Under the pieces are notes generated by a model. It saw nothing but the letters and a program-made list of their open reading frames with translations, did no database searches and was not told the origin of the DNA. Positions 49,498 to 58,172 of a stretch of DNA of 64,000 nt are shown here, piece by piece. The position numbers were made by a program, and so were the translations under genes. How positions within the stretch are numbered: the first letter of the stretch is position 1; every line of letters begins with the position of its first letter. Origin of the DNA: Phycicoccus sp. HDW14 (lineage in GTDB: Bacteria; Actinomycetota; Actinomycetes; Actinomycetales; Dermatophilaceae); the NCBI RefSeq assembly GCF_011383005.1, contig NZ_CP049935.1, positions 1,736,001-1,800,000 on the forward strand, read 5' to 3'.

Positions 49498-50912
49498 CGC
49501 GGCTCCACGAGCAGGTCGACCCCCTCGGCGCCGACGACCACGCCGTCGACGAACGAGCCGGGGGCGGGCGGGTCGAGACCGTCGGGCACGCGGACGTGGC
49601 AGACACCGTCGACGTCGGGGCCCTGGTGGTCGGCCCGCCCGACGACGACGCGCTCGTCGTCCTCGTCGGTCTCCTCGACGAGGACCGTGACCGGCTCGCC
49701 GACGCGCTCGAGGGCGCGCTGGGCGATGAGCTCCTCGACGAGGGCCGAGAGCCGCTCGACGCGCTCGGCGACGACCTCGGGAGGCAGGTGCCCGTCGAGC
49801 CCCTCCCCCTCGGTGCCGTCCTCGTCGGAGTAGCCGAACACGCCGACGACGTCGAGGCGGGCGGCGGTGAGGAAGCGCTCGAGCTCGGCGACGTCGGCCT
49901 CGGTCTCGCCGGGGAAGCCGACGATGACGTTGCTGCGGGCGCCGGCCAGCGGCTGGCGCGCGCGGACGCCCTCGAGCAGGCCGAGGAACGGCTCGGTGCC
50001 GCCGAAGCGCCGCATCCGGCGCAGCAGCGGGGTCGAGGCGTGCTGGAAGGACAGGTCGTACCAGGGCGAGACGCCCGGCGTGGCGGCCATCGTCTCGAGC
50101 AGCCCGGGGCGCACCTCGGCGGGCTGGAGGTAGGAGACCCGGACCCGCTCGACGCCCTCGATGGCCGTCAGCTCGGGGAGCAGCGACTCGAGGAGCGTGA
50201 GGTCGCCGAGGTCCTTGCCGTACGACGTCGAGTTCTCGCTGACGAGGAACAGCTCGCGCACGCCCTGGCCCGCGAGCCAGCGCGCCTCGGCGAGCACGTC
50301 GGTGGGGCGGCGGGAGACGAACGAGCCGCGGAACATCGGGATGGCGCAGAAGGCGCACCGGCGGTCGCACCCGCTGGCGATCTTCAGCGGGGCCCAGGGG
50401 GCCGACCCGAGCCGGGTCCGCACGACCTCGGCGCCGTGACCGGGCAGCGCGACGGCGTCGGAGGCGGCCGGGCGGGCGACGGGCGACAGCGGCAGCAGGC
50501 GGCGGCGGTCGGTGGGGACGTGCGACTCGGGCCGGCCGCCGTCGAGGATCGTGCGCAGGTGCGAGGACATGTCGGCGTAGGAGTCGAAGCCCAGCACGGC
50601 GTCGGCATCCGGGAGCTCGTCGGCGAGGGTCTTCCCGTAACGCTCGGCGAGGCAGCCGACGGCGACGACGGCCCGGGTGCGGCCGGTCTCCTTGAGGTCG
50701 GCGGCCTCGAGGAGGGTGTCGATGGAGTCCTTCTTGGCCTGCTCGACGAAGCCGCAGGTGTTGACGAGGGCGACGTCGGCCTCGGCCGCGTCGTCGACGA
50801 GGGTCCAGCCGTCGGCGGCCAGCCGCCCGGCGAGCTCCTCGGAGTCGACCTCGTTGCGGGTGCACCCGAGGGTGACGAGCGCGACGCTGCCGCGGGTCGC
50901 ACTGGTGGTCAT
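49494..50912 (-). CDS. rimO: Ribosomal protein uS12 methylthiotransferase
   Basis: Radical SAM enzyme modifying Asp in ribosomal protein S12. 472 residues: first domain [15 protein letters not shown] and [13 protein letters not shown] with the second-cluster cysteines, radical [18 protein letters not shown], and a C-terminal TRAM domain. The ATG 50912 start follows the family pattern ([17 protein letters not shown]). ATGA overlap with pgsA begins the rimO-pgsA-cinA-clgR operon. Confidence 0.95.
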   Translation of the reverse strand: MTTSATRGSVALVTLGCTRNEVDSEELAGRLAADGWTLVDDAAEADVALVNTCGFVEQAKKDSIDTLLEAADLKETGRTRAVVAVGCLAERYGKTLADELPDADAVLGFDSYADMSSHLRTILDGGRPESHVPTDRRRLLPLSPVARPAASDAVALPGHGAEVVRTRLGSAPWAPLKIASGCDRRCAFCAIPMFRGSFVSRRPTDVLAEARWLAGQGVRELFLVSENSTSYGKDLGDLTLLESLLPELTAIEGVERVRVSYLQPAEVRPGLLETMAATPGVSPWYDLSFQHASTPLLRRMRRFGGTEPFLGLLEGVRARQPLAGARSNVIVGFPGETEADVAELERFLTAARLDVVGVFGYSDEDGTEGEGLDGHLPPEVVAERVERLSALVEELIAQRALERVGEPVTVLVEETDEDDERVVVGRADHQGPDVDGVCHVRVPDGLDPPAPGSFVDGVVVGAEGVDLLVEPR

Positions 50913-50971
50913 GCCCGCCACTCTAGTTGCGCGTCGCGACGCCTCCGGCCACCCCCGGTAGGGTCGCGCGC

Positions 50972-52165
50972 ATGCTCGACGACACCGGGGCCCGCATCCG
51001 CACCCTCCTCGAGCGCCACCCCGTCCTCGACGGCCACAACGACCTCCCGTGGGAGGCCCGCGAGCGCGCCGCCTACGACTGGGACCGCCTCGACCTCGCC
51101 ACCGGCGGCCTGCCGACGCACACCGACCTGCCCCGGCTGCGGGCCGGCGGGGTCGGCGCCCAGTTCTGGTCGGTGTTCGTGCCGGCCACCCTGCAGGGCG
51201 AGGCCGCCGTCACCGCCACCCTCGAGCAGGTCGACGCCGTCCACGCGATGGTCGCGCGCTTCGCGGACGACCTCGCCCTGGCGACGACGCGCGCCGAGGT
51301 CGAGCGGGCGCTGGCCTCCGGGCGGGTCGCCTCCCTCATGGGTGCCGAGGGCGGGCACAGCATCGACTCCTCGCTCGGCACGCTGCGGATGCTCTTCGCG
51401 CTCGGTGTGCGCTACCTGACCCTCACCCACAACGACAACGTGCCGTGGGCCGACTCGGCCACCGACGAGCCCGTGCTCGGCGGCCTCTCCACCTTCGGTC
51501 GCGAGGTCGTGCTCGAGATGAACCGCCTCGGGATGATCGTCGACCTCTCGCACGTCTCGGCCGACACGATGCGCGACGCGCTCGACACCACCGAGGCGCC
51601 GGTGGCCTTCTCGCACTCCTCGGCGCGCGCCGTCTGCGACCACCCGCGCAACGTCCCCGACGACGTGCTCGAGCGGCTGCCCGGCAACGGCGGCCTGTGC
51701 ATGGTCACCTTCGTCCCGAAGTTCGTCTCCCCCGCCGTGCGCGAGTGGGACCTCGAGGCCGCCGACGCCGCTGCCGCCGAGGGCATCTCGTCGTCCGACT
51801 TCGTCGCCTACACCGCCTTCACGGCCGACCGCCGCCGCAGCCACCCGGCCCCCGCGGCGACGCTCGACGACGTCGTGGCCCACGTCGAGCACGTCCGCGA
51901 GGTGGCCGGCGTCGAGCACGTCGGGCTCGGTGGCGACTACGACGGCGTCGACGTCCAGCCCGAGGGGCTCGAGGACGTCAGCGGCTACCCGCGCCTGCTG
52001 GCCGCCCTCGCCGACCGCGGCTGGTCCGACGCCGACCTCGGGGCGCTGACGAGCGGCAACGCGCTGCGGGTGCTCGGCGAGGTCGAGCGCCGCGCCACCG
52101 ACCTCGCGGCGACCCGCGGGCCGAGCCTGGCCCGCATCGAGGACCTCGACGGCGCCCCGGCCTGA
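50972..52165 (+). CDS. Membrane dipeptidase (peptidase M19)
   Basis: A 397-residue dinuclear zinc dipeptidase. DGHNDLP near residue 20 carries the HxD ligands, GAEGGHSID the bridging glutamate, and [11 protein letters not shown] and [15 protein letters not shown] the further histidines. There is no signal peptide, so it is probably cytoplasmic. Dipeptides, including D-amino-acid ones, are the likely substrates. ATG 50972 opens 59 bases from divergent rimO. Confidence 0.93.
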   Translation: MLDDTGARIRTLLERHPVLDGHNDLPWEARERAAYDWDRLDLATGGLPTHTDLPRLRAGGVGAQFWSVFVPATLQGEAAVTATLEQVDAVHAMVARFADDLALATTRAEVERALASGRVASLMGAEGGHSIDSSLGTLRMLFALGVRYLTLTHNDNVPWADSATDEPVLGGLSTFGREVVLEMNRLGMIVDLSHVSADTMRDALDTTEAPVAFSHSSARAVCDHPRNVPDDVLERLPGNGGLCMVTFVPKFVSPAVREWDLEAADAAAAEGISSSDFVAYTAFTADRRRSHPAPAATLDDVVAHVEHVREVAGVEHVGLGGDYDGVDVQPEGLEDVSGYPRLLAALADRGWSDADLGALTSGNALRVLGEVERRATDLAATRGPSLARIEDLDGAPA

Positions 52166-52187
52166 GCCCCGGCGCGGGCGCTCAGGC
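52160..52187. terminator. Convergent hairpin (dipeptidase / channel)
   Basis: Perfect 8-bp inverted repeat GCCTGAGC / GCTCAGGC with a 12-base GC-rich loop, spanning the dipeptidase stop and ending just before the channel stop. Confidence 0.55.
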
Positions 52188-52189
52188 GG

Positions 52190-52891
52190 TCACTGGCGCG
52201 AGCGCATCACCGTCAGCGCGACGAGCCGCGAGATGACCATCGCGACGTACATGACGCCGCCCAGCTGCTCGACCGTGCTCACCGCGCGGGCCTCCGGGAG
52301 CACGGCGACGACGTCGGAGAGGCCGACGCTGGTCAGCTGGGCGGTCGAGAGGTAGATCAGCTCGAGGAAGGTCCGCTTGTCGGTCCCGCTGTGGCCGATG
52401 AACGACCCGGGCCAGACCTCCTGCACCGCGAGGAAGAGGTAGGCGAAGGCGAAGACCAGCACGGTGAAGCAGGCCCCGACGGCGAACAGCTCGTCCTTGG
52501 TGACCCAGTAGTCCTCGAACATGTACGAGATCAGCGCGTACGCCGTGTAGACGTAGAACAGGGCCAGCGCGCAGTGGGCGAAGACGAGGACCGTCGAGCT
52601 CTCGCTGAGCAGGCTCCACACCTCGAAGGCCGCGGCGGGCAGGGCCAGGGTGATGGAGAGCCAGGTGAGCGCCGGGGTGCTGCGCACGGTGAAGACGGCC
52701 GTCACGAGCGCCGAGAGGCTGAGCAGCGAGATGACCGCCCGTCCGCCCTCGGTGTCCTCGAGGAAGGGCAGCAGCAGGATGACGAGCACCTGGACGCCGA
52801 GGAGGATGGCCGAGGGCTGCTTGCGGAGGGTGGCCCGCCAGCGCGCCGAGCGGGACGGGGGCTGGCGCAGGTCCTCCCACGTGGACGTCAT
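52190..52891 (-). CDS. Ion channel family protein with altered selectivity filter
   Basis: A 233-residue membrane protein with four or five spans before the pore, a pore helix and a final span (VMYVAMVISRLVALTV). It resembles actinobacterial two-pore potassium channel proteins. The filter region reads LTSVGLSD at 186-193, where potassium channels have TTVGYGD: Tyr and Gly are replaced by Leu and Ser. Potassium selectivity is therefore doubtful. ATG 52891 chosen; upstream in-frame starts look spurious. Confidence 0.8.
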   Translation of the reverse strand: MTSTWEDLRQPPSRSARWRATLRKQPSAILLGVQVLVILLLPFLEDTEGGRAVISLLSLSALVTAVFTVRSTPALTWLSITLALPAAAFEVWSLLSESSTVLVFAHCALALFYVYTAYALISYMFEDYWVTKDELFAVGACFTVLVFAFAYLFLAVQEVWPGSFIGHSGTDKRTFLELIYLSTAQLTSVGLSDVVAVLPEARAVSTVEQLGGVMYVAMVISRLVALTVMRSRQ

Positions 52892-52928
52892 GCGGACACG
52901 GTAGCCCCGGCTCGTGGACAATGCCGCC

Positions 52929-53954
52929 ATGCCGGGTCCGTTCGCCCTCCCGCTGCTGGCCTGTGCCGCAGTGCTCGTCGTCAGCGGCGCCGCGAAGCTG
53001 CGCAGCCCGGGCTCGCTCGACCGGGCGCTGGAGTCGCTGCGCGTCCCCGCGGCGCTGGCCGGCCGGCCGGTGCGGCTGCTGCTGCCGTGGGTCGAGGTCG
53101 TCCTCGGCGTGGCGCTCCTCGCGACCGGCGGTCGGCTGCTCGTCGTCGTCGCCGTCCTCGTCCTCGGCCTGTTGGCCGCCTACCTCGTCCTCGTCGCGCT
53201 CGCGGTGCGGCGTCCCGAGCCCGCCGACTGCGGGTGCTTCGGCGCCCTGGGGAGCTCACGCGTCACGCCGGCCACGGTGGTGCGCAACGTCCTCCTCGTC
53301 GGGGCCGCCGGGGCCACCGTCGTGGGGGCGGCCGTGGGCGCCGACAGGGGCGGGGGCCTGCGCGACCTCTCCGACGGCCCGGTCGCCGGCTGGCTGCTCG
53401 GGGCGGGACTCGTCGCGGCCGTCGCCGTGGCCGTCACCTGGCGCCCCGCGGGGTCGGGCCCTGTCGACGCCGTCCCGGACGATCCGGACGAGCTGGACGA
53501 GCTGGACGAGTACGACCGCGGGCCGATCCCCGACGAGGGCCAGGTGCTGACGGCCGACCGCCGGCTGCTGGCGCTGGTCGACGAGGCACGTTCGGCCGCA
53601 CGGCTGCTCGTCTTCCTGAGGCCCGGCTGCGCACCGTGCGCGCGGCTCGGCCCGCAGGTCGCGCAGTGGCGACGCGACCTGGCGCCCGTCGACGTCCGGG
53701 CGGTCGTCGTCGGCGACCCCGACCTCCTCGCCGCACTCCCCTACCTCGACGACAGCACGTGGTTCGACCCGCACGCCGTCGCCCTCGACCTCTTCGGCCA
53801 CGGCTCACCGTCGGCCGTGCTGCTCGGCACCGACGGGTACCTGGCCGGCGGCCCCGTGCGCGGTGAGGAGGCCGTCCTCGAGTTCGTCGAGGAGGTCCGC
53901 GCCCACGTGCTCGGGGCCCGGGCGGGCGCCGAACCGGTCAGCGACGGCCGGTGA
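52929..53954 (+). CDS. MauE-like membrane domain fused to thioredoxin-like domain
   Basis: A 341-residue protein. Residues 1-170 form four spans with the MauE/DoxX pattern, including ADCGCFGALG (100-108), a conserved Cys pair facing the membrane. A linker with the DELDELDEYD repeat (187-196) follows, then a thioredoxin-like domain with FLRPGCAPCARLG (Cys234 and Cys237). It should carry or exchange disulfides across the membrane. ATG 52929; a GTG 15 bases upstream is an alternative. Ends overlapping ftsK by 17 bases. Confidence 0.82.
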   Translation: MPGPFALPLLACAAVLVVSGAAKLRSPGSLDRALESLRVPAALAGRPVRLLLPWVEVVLGVALLATGGRLLVVVAVLVLGLLAAYLVLVALAVRRPEPADCGCFGALGSSRVTPATVVRNVLLVGAAGATVVGAAVGADRGGGLRDLSDGPVAGWLLGAGLVAAVAVAVTWRPAGSGPVDAVPDDPDELDELDEYDRGPIPDEGQVLTADRRLLALVDEARSAARLLVFLRPGCAPCARLGPQVAQWRRDLAPVDVRAVVVGDPDLLAALPYLDDSTWFDPHAVALDLFGHGSPSAVLLGTDGYLAGGPVRGEEAVLEFVEEVRAHVLGARAGAEPVSDGR

Positions 53955-56649
53955 GCTCCCAGGCGTCCTCGCCCGAGCCGTCGTCGCCGTCGTCGTACTC
54001 GACGGCGACCGGGTAGCGGTCGAGGTCCTCGGCCACGGCGTCGACGCCGTAGCGCGCGACGGGCACCTCCGCCGTGTCCTCGCGGGCGAGGTCGGCGTCG
54101 AGCCCCAGCGCGTGCGCGTCGCCGTCCATCGGCTGCCCGTCGAACGGCGCCTCGGCCTCGGGGACGTCCTCCCCGCGCATCAGCGCGAGGGTGGTCGGCA
54201 GGTCGTCGGGCTTGACGAGCACGTCGCGGGCCTTGGACCCCTCGGACGGCCCGACGACGCCGCGCGACTCGAGCAGGTCCATGAGCCGGCCGGCCTTGGC
54301 GAACCCGACGCGCAGCTTGCGCTGCAGCATCGAGGTCGACCCGAACTGCGTCGTGACGACGAGCTCGGTGGCCTGGAGCAGCAGGTCGAGGTCGTCGCCG
54401 ATGTCGTCGTCGACCTGCTTCTTGGCGGCGACGACGGTGACGTCGTCGCGGTAGCTCGGCTTGAGCTGGGCGGTGACGTGCTTGACGACGCCGTGGATCT
54501 CGGCCTCGGTGACCCAGGCGCCCTGCACGCGCATCGGCTTGCTCGCGCCCATCGGGAGGAAGAGCGCGTCGCCCTGCCCGATGAGCTTCTCGGCACCCGG
54601 CTGGTCGAGGACGACGCGGCTGTCGGCGAGCGAGGAGGTCGCGAAGGCCATCCGCGACGGCACGTTGGCCTTGATGAGCCCGGTGACGACGTCGACCGAG
54701 GGCCGCTGCGTCGCGAGGACGAGGTGGATGCCGGCCGCGCGCGCGAGCTGGGTGATGCGGACGATCGACTCCTCGACGTCGCGCGGCGCGACCATCATGA
54801 GGTCGGCGAGCTCGTCGACGACGACGAGCAGGTACGGGTAGGGCGTGATGACCCGCTCGGACCCCGGCAGCGGCTTGACCTTGCCGGCCTTGACCGCCTT
54901 GTTGAACTCGTCGACGTGCTTGAACCCGAACGCCGCGAGGTCGTCGTAGCGGGTGTCCATCTCACGCACGACCCACTGGAGGGCCTCGGCGGCCTTCTTG
55001 GGGTTGGTGATGATCGGGGTGATGAGGTGCGGGATGCCCTCGTAGGCGGTGAGCTCGACGCGCTTGGGGTCGACGAGGACGAGGCGCACCTCGTCGGGCG
55101 TCGAGCGCATGAGGATCGAGGTGATCATCGAGTTCACGAAGCTCGACTTGCCCGCGCCCGTGGCCCCGGCGACGAGCAGGTGCGGCATCTTCGCGAGGTT
55201 GGCGATGACGTAGCCGCCCTCGACGTCCTTGCCGACGCCCATGACCATCGGGTGCTCGGAGCCGCGGGCGACCTGGCTGCGCAGGACGTCGCCGAGGCTG
55301 ACCTTCTCGCGGTCGGTGTTCGGGATCTCGATGCCGATCGCCGACTTGCCGGGGATCGGCGACAGGATGCGCACGTCGGCGCTGGCCACGGCGTAGGCGA
55401 TGTTCTTCGACAGCGCGGTGACCCGCTCGACCTTGATGCCCGGGCCGAGCTCGACCTCGTAGCGGGTGACGGTCGGTCCGCGGGTGAACCCGGTGACCTG
55501 GGCGTCGATCTCGAACTGGTCGAGGACGGTGGTCAGGGACTCGACGACGCGGTCGTTGGCCGCGCTGCGGGCCTTGTGGGGGCTCCCCGGCTCGAGGATG
55601 CCCGAGTCCGGGAGCGTGTAGGTGACGTCGCCGGCCAGCGACAGCTGCTCGACGCGCTGGGGCAGCTGCGAGGTCGGCGGGGCCTCGAGCGGCGCCTTCG
55701 CGGCGGCCGCGGCCCTCGCCTGCCCGAGCGCGGCGGCCGGGGCGCTGGTGGCCGCCGCGGCCTCGGCGTCGCTGGGGCGCTTCTGGCCCGGACGCAGCCG
55801 GCGCCCCGTGCGCGGGTCGACGACGGCCGCCTGCTCGAAGGCCTCGTCGCCGGAGATCGCGTCGGCCTCGAGGTCGGCGCGGCTGCGACGCCGGCGGGCG
55901 GGGGTCTGCGGCTCGGCGGCCTCGGGCTCGGGCTCGTGCCCGGTGAGCCGGTCGAGGAGCTCGCGGAGACGCTCGGGCACCTGGTGCAGGGGCGTCGCGG
56001 TGAGGACGAGCACGGCGAAGAGGCCGAGCAGGAGCAGGAGCGGCACGGTGCCGTAGACCGACACGGCCGCCTCGAGCGGGCTGGAGGCGAGGAAGCCGAT
56101 GATGCCGCCGGCGGCCCGCATCCCCTCGGCGCCCTGCGGCGGCGTCGGGATGTCGGCCGAGACGTGCACCAGGCCGCAGGCCGCGAAGGCCAGGGCGGTG
56201 GTGCCGACGGCCATCCGGGAGGTGGCGGCCTCGTCGGTGGGGGCGCGCAGCACGCGGAGGCCGAAGGCGAGGAGGACGAGCGGGACGGCGTACCCGACCT
56301 TGCCGAAGGTCCCGGCGACGACCGCGTGGACGATGGTGCCCACCGCACCGGGCATCCCCCACCACTCGCGGGCGGCGACGACGACGGCCAGGGCGACGAG
56401 CAGCAGGCCCACTCCGTCGCGGCGGTGCTCGGGCTCGAGGTCGCGGCCGGTGTCACCGACCTTGCGGGCGACGGCCCCGGTGGCGTGGGCCAGACCCATC
56501 CACGTGCTCTGGGCGGCGCGCAGCGGCAGCGGGAGCCCGCCGGACCGCGGGGAGCGCTTCGTGGTGCGCGGCCGGGCGGTGCCCTTGCGGGTCGCGGGCC
56601 GGGTGCTCTTGCCCCGTGCTCGGGACGTCGAGGACGTACGTGTCGCCAT
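53938..56649 (-). CDS. ftsK: DNA translocase FtsK
   Basis: Septal DNA pump coordinating chromosome segregation with division. 903 residues. N-terminal basic tail (1-45), four spans (about 78-220), an Ala/Pro-rich linker, then the motor with GATGAGKSSFVN, VLVDPKRVEL, VVVDELADLMM and RVGFAKAGRLMDLLE, and the gamma winged-helix domain. A 120-residue acidic C-terminal tail beyond gamma is longer than the family minimum. No frame break. Part of the rnj-ftsK-rimO backbone. Confidence 0.97.
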   Translation of the reverse strand: MATRTSSTSRARGKSTRPATRKGTARPRTTKRSPRSGGLPLPLRAAQSTWMGLAHATGAVARKVGDTGRDLEPEHRRDGVGLLLVALAVVVAAREWWGMPGAVGTIVHAVVAGTFGKVGYAVPLVLLAFGLRVLRAPTDEAATSRMAVGTTALAFAACGLVHVSADIPTPPQGAEGMRAAGGIIGFLASSPLEAAVSVYGTVPLLLLLGLFAVLVLTATPLHQVPERLRELLDRLTGHEPEPEAAEPQTPARRRRSRADLEADAISGDEAFEQAAVVDPRTGRRLRPGQKRPSDAEAAAATSAPAAALGQARAAAAAKAPLEAPPTSQLPQRVEQLSLAGDVTYTLPDSGILEPGSPHKARSAANDRVVESLTTVLDQFEIDAQVTGFTRGPTVTRYEVELGPGIKVERVTALSKNIAYAVASADVRILSPIPGKSAIGIEIPNTDREKVSLGDVLRSQVARGSEHPMVMGVGKDVEGGYVIANLAKMPHLLVAGATGAGKSSFVNSMITSILMRSTPDEVRLVLVDPKRVELTAYEGIPHLITPIITNPKKAAEALQWVVREMDTRYDDLAAFGFKHVDEFNKAVKAGKVKPLPGSERVITPYPYLLVVVDELADLMMVAPRDVEESIVRITQLARAAGIHLVLATQRPSVDVVTGLIKANVPSRMAFATSSLADSRVVLDQPGAEKLIGQGDALFLPMGASKPMRVQGAWVTEAEIHGVVKHVTAQLKPSYRDDVTVVAAKKQVDDDIGDDLDLLLQATELVVTTQFGSTSMLQRKLRVGFAKAGRLMDLLESRGVVGPSEGSKARDVLVKPDDLPTTLALMRGEDVPEAEAPFDGQPMDGDAHALGLDADLAREDTAEVPVARYGVDAVAEDLDRYPVAVEYDDGDDGSGEDAWELTGRR

Positions 56650-56773
56650 GGTCCCACGCTACGCGACAGTCACTTCCGACTCACGCGTCACACGCGGGGC
56701 GCGCGCGGCCGATTTCCGCGCAGCGGCGCGGGGGCTGGATCGCGGGAGGCGGCCGTCCGGGGCCGGACAACGG

Positions 56774-56820
56774 CGTGCGGCGCCCCGCTCGACCCCTGTC
56801 ATCGAGCGGCGCGCCGCACG
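56774..56820. terminator. Long hairpin between ftsK and a secreted-protein gene
   Basis: 19-bp arms with one mismatch (CGTGCGGCGCCCCGCTCGA against the complement of TCGAGCGGCGCGCCGCACG) and a 9-base loop. It may terminate the leftward secreted-protein transcript, 244 bases after its stop, or be a structured non-coding element. Confidence 0.5.
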
Positions 56821-56978
56821 GTCGCCCCCGTGGGAGGACGGGGACGACGCCGGTGGTGGCCGGCCCGACCGACCGCCCCGACCGGAGTCGGGACGACCGC
56901 GAGAGCGTGGGCGGGATGGGCCACCTGGCGTCCTGGCGGGCCAGCACCCAGAGGAGGCGTTGACCCTTTGCTGACGGT

Positions 56979-56997
56979 TACTTTACGAACTCTTTAC
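56979..56997. repeat. CTTTAC direct repeat, 11-bp period (left copy)
   Basis: TACTTTACGAACTCTTTAC: two CTTTAC hexamers exactly 11 bases apart. A close copy is at 57919-57937; 15 of 19 bases match. Confidence 0.6.
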
Positions 56998-57063
56998 CCG
57001 TCGCGCTAGGGATTGGCGATCTTCTTTTTGTGTTCCTGCGTGCCGCTGACCTGCGACGGAGGG

Positions 57064-57855
57064 TCAGCAGTTGGTGCGGATCACCGAGAACGCCATGTCG
57101 GCGATGGTGACGATCTGGTTCCGGTCGACGCCGGAGTACGAGGTGACCGCGTTCCAGTAGGTCAGCTGGAACGAGGTGATGGCCCCCGGGTAGGTGATGG
57201 TGACGTTGCCGTTGTTCGAGGTGTTGGCGACGTCGCCGTTCTGGGTGTTGCGGAACGGGCTCGCCACGGTGCCGGCGCCGGTGGTGCGCGTCGTCGCGTG
57301 GGCGTAGGTGAAGGTGCCCGACAGCTCGACCATGTCGACGAAGTCGCCGGTCAGCGCGTCGATGTCGGTCATCGTGAAGGTCAGGCCGACGACCGGCTCG
57401 CTGAAGGTGAAGGTGATGGTCTGGCGGGCCGAGCGCTGCGGGGGCGTCTGGCTGAGCCGGTTGTTCACCGTCTGCTCGAACTGCAGGCCCGGCGTGTTGA
57501 GGCCACCCACCTGGGCCGTGGAGACCCGGAAGTTCTGGTTCTGGGTGTTGGACTCGTTGCCCGACTGCATGGCGCCGGTGAAGGCCGAGCTCATGCTCAG
57601 GGTGACCGGGGCGACCGGGCCCGCGCCGTCGGGGTCGGTGGTCGCGGTGCCGGACTGGTTGCCGGTGCGGGTGTAGGCGGTGCCCCCGGCGCCGTCCCAC
57701 GCGATCGTGTAGGCCTGCGGGTTGCACGGGGAGGCGGCAGCGCGCGGGGCGGCGGCGCCCACGGCGATGACGGGGACCGCCCAGGCCATCCCGGACGCGA
57801 TGGACCGCCGGCTGGGTCGCGCCTTGGCGGGCGCGTCCACGGTCTGCAGGCTCAT
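57064..57855 (-). CDS. Secreted protein with Tat-like signal
   Basis: A 263-residue exported protein of no recognised family. The N-terminus PSRRSIASGMAWAVPVIAVG carries a twin-arginine-like SRRS followed by a hydrophobic core and Ala-rich cleavage region near residue 41. The mature part is rich in Thr, Asn and Gln with strand patterns (ITFTFSEPVVGLTFTMTDID and NGNVTITYPGAITSFQLTYW), suggesting an all-beta domain. Its only two cysteines are Cys44 at the mature N-terminus and Cys263, the last residue, a likely disulfide tying the ends. GAGGGG precedes the ATG. Confidence 0.75.
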   Translation of the reverse strand: MSLQTVDAPAKARPSRRSIASGMAWAVPVIAVGAAAPRAAASPCNPQAYTIAWDGAGGTAYTRTGNQSGTATTDPDGAGPVAPVTLSMSSAFTGAMQSGNESNTQNQNFRVSTAQVGGLNTPGLQFEQTVNNRLSQTPPQRSARQTITFTFSEPVVGLTFTMTDIDALTGDFVDMVELSGTFTYAHATTRTTGAGTVASPFRNTQNGDVANTSNNGNVTITYPGAITSFQLTYWNAVTSYSGVDRNQIVTIADMAFSVIRTNC

Positions 57856-57878
57856 CTGGGTCCCCTCGGTGTTCGTCC

Positions 57879-57899
57879 GGGGTGGCTCGTGACCACCCC
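57879..57899 (-). promoter_or_regulatory. Leader hairpin ahead of the secreted-protein gene
   Basis: GGGGTGG and CCACCCC, a perfect 7-bp inverted repeat with a 7-base loop, 23 bases before the start codon and probably inside the 5' untranslated region. Confidence 0.4.
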
Positions 57900-57918
57900 T
57901 TGGTGTTCTACCTACCAG

Positions 57919-57937
57919 TACTTTACGGTTCCTTTAC
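57919..57937 (-). promoter_or_regulatory. CTTTAC direct repeat, 11-bp period (right copy)
   Basis: TACTTTACGGTTCCTTTAC, read on the transcribed strand as GTAAAG-N5-GTAAAG, 64 bases upstream of the secreted-protein start. Repeats at one helical turn suggest an OmpR/SARP-type activator site. Confidence 0.55.
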
Positions 57938-58104
57938 TTTCTGGACCTGCTGTTTCGCGCACCTCGCGGCGAACCCGGCCGAACGGACGATGGGGTGTGG
58001 TGTCCGCCGAACTACGGAATCCGAAGGTTGCGGGGCAGATCGACCCCACCGACCCGTGGTTCCTCGCACGACGACGACCCACGGATCCCGTTGAAGGATC
58101 AACG

Positions 58105-58148
58105 ACGCCGCAGGGCCCCCGGACGGTCGTCCGGGGGCCCTGCGGCGT
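58105..58148 (-). terminator. Terminator hairpin after rnj
   Basis: Perfect 20-bp stem ACGCCGCAGGGCCCCCGGAC / GTCCGGGGGCCCTGCGGCGT with a GGTC loop, starting 24 bases after the rnj stop. The strongest hairpin in the window. Confidence 0.88.
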
Positions 58149-58172
58149 GTCGAGCGGTGGTCGTGAGGCGGC

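Larger units (their letters stand above)
56650..57063. other. 414-bp gene-free region upstream of ftsK
   Basis: No convincing gene. It holds a long imperfect hairpin (56774-56820), an 11-bp-spaced CTTTAC repeat (56979-56997) and a pyrimidine-rich stretch CTTCTTTTTGTGTTCC (57021-57036). The ftsK promoter must lie here. The part above 56975 has lower GC than the surroundings. Confidence 0.6.
57856..58172. other. 317-bp gene-free region between a secreted-protein gene and rnj
   Basis: No gene seen. It contains the leader hairpin at 57879, the CTTTAC repeats at 57919-57937, a small GTTGA/TCAAC hairpin (58090-58103) and the rnj terminator. The promoter for the secreted-protein gene must be here. 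Confidence 0.6.

Noticed and set aside
56979..57937. Mobile element bounded by direct repeats
   Set aside because: No transposase or terminal inverted repeats; the repeats look like promoter motifs.
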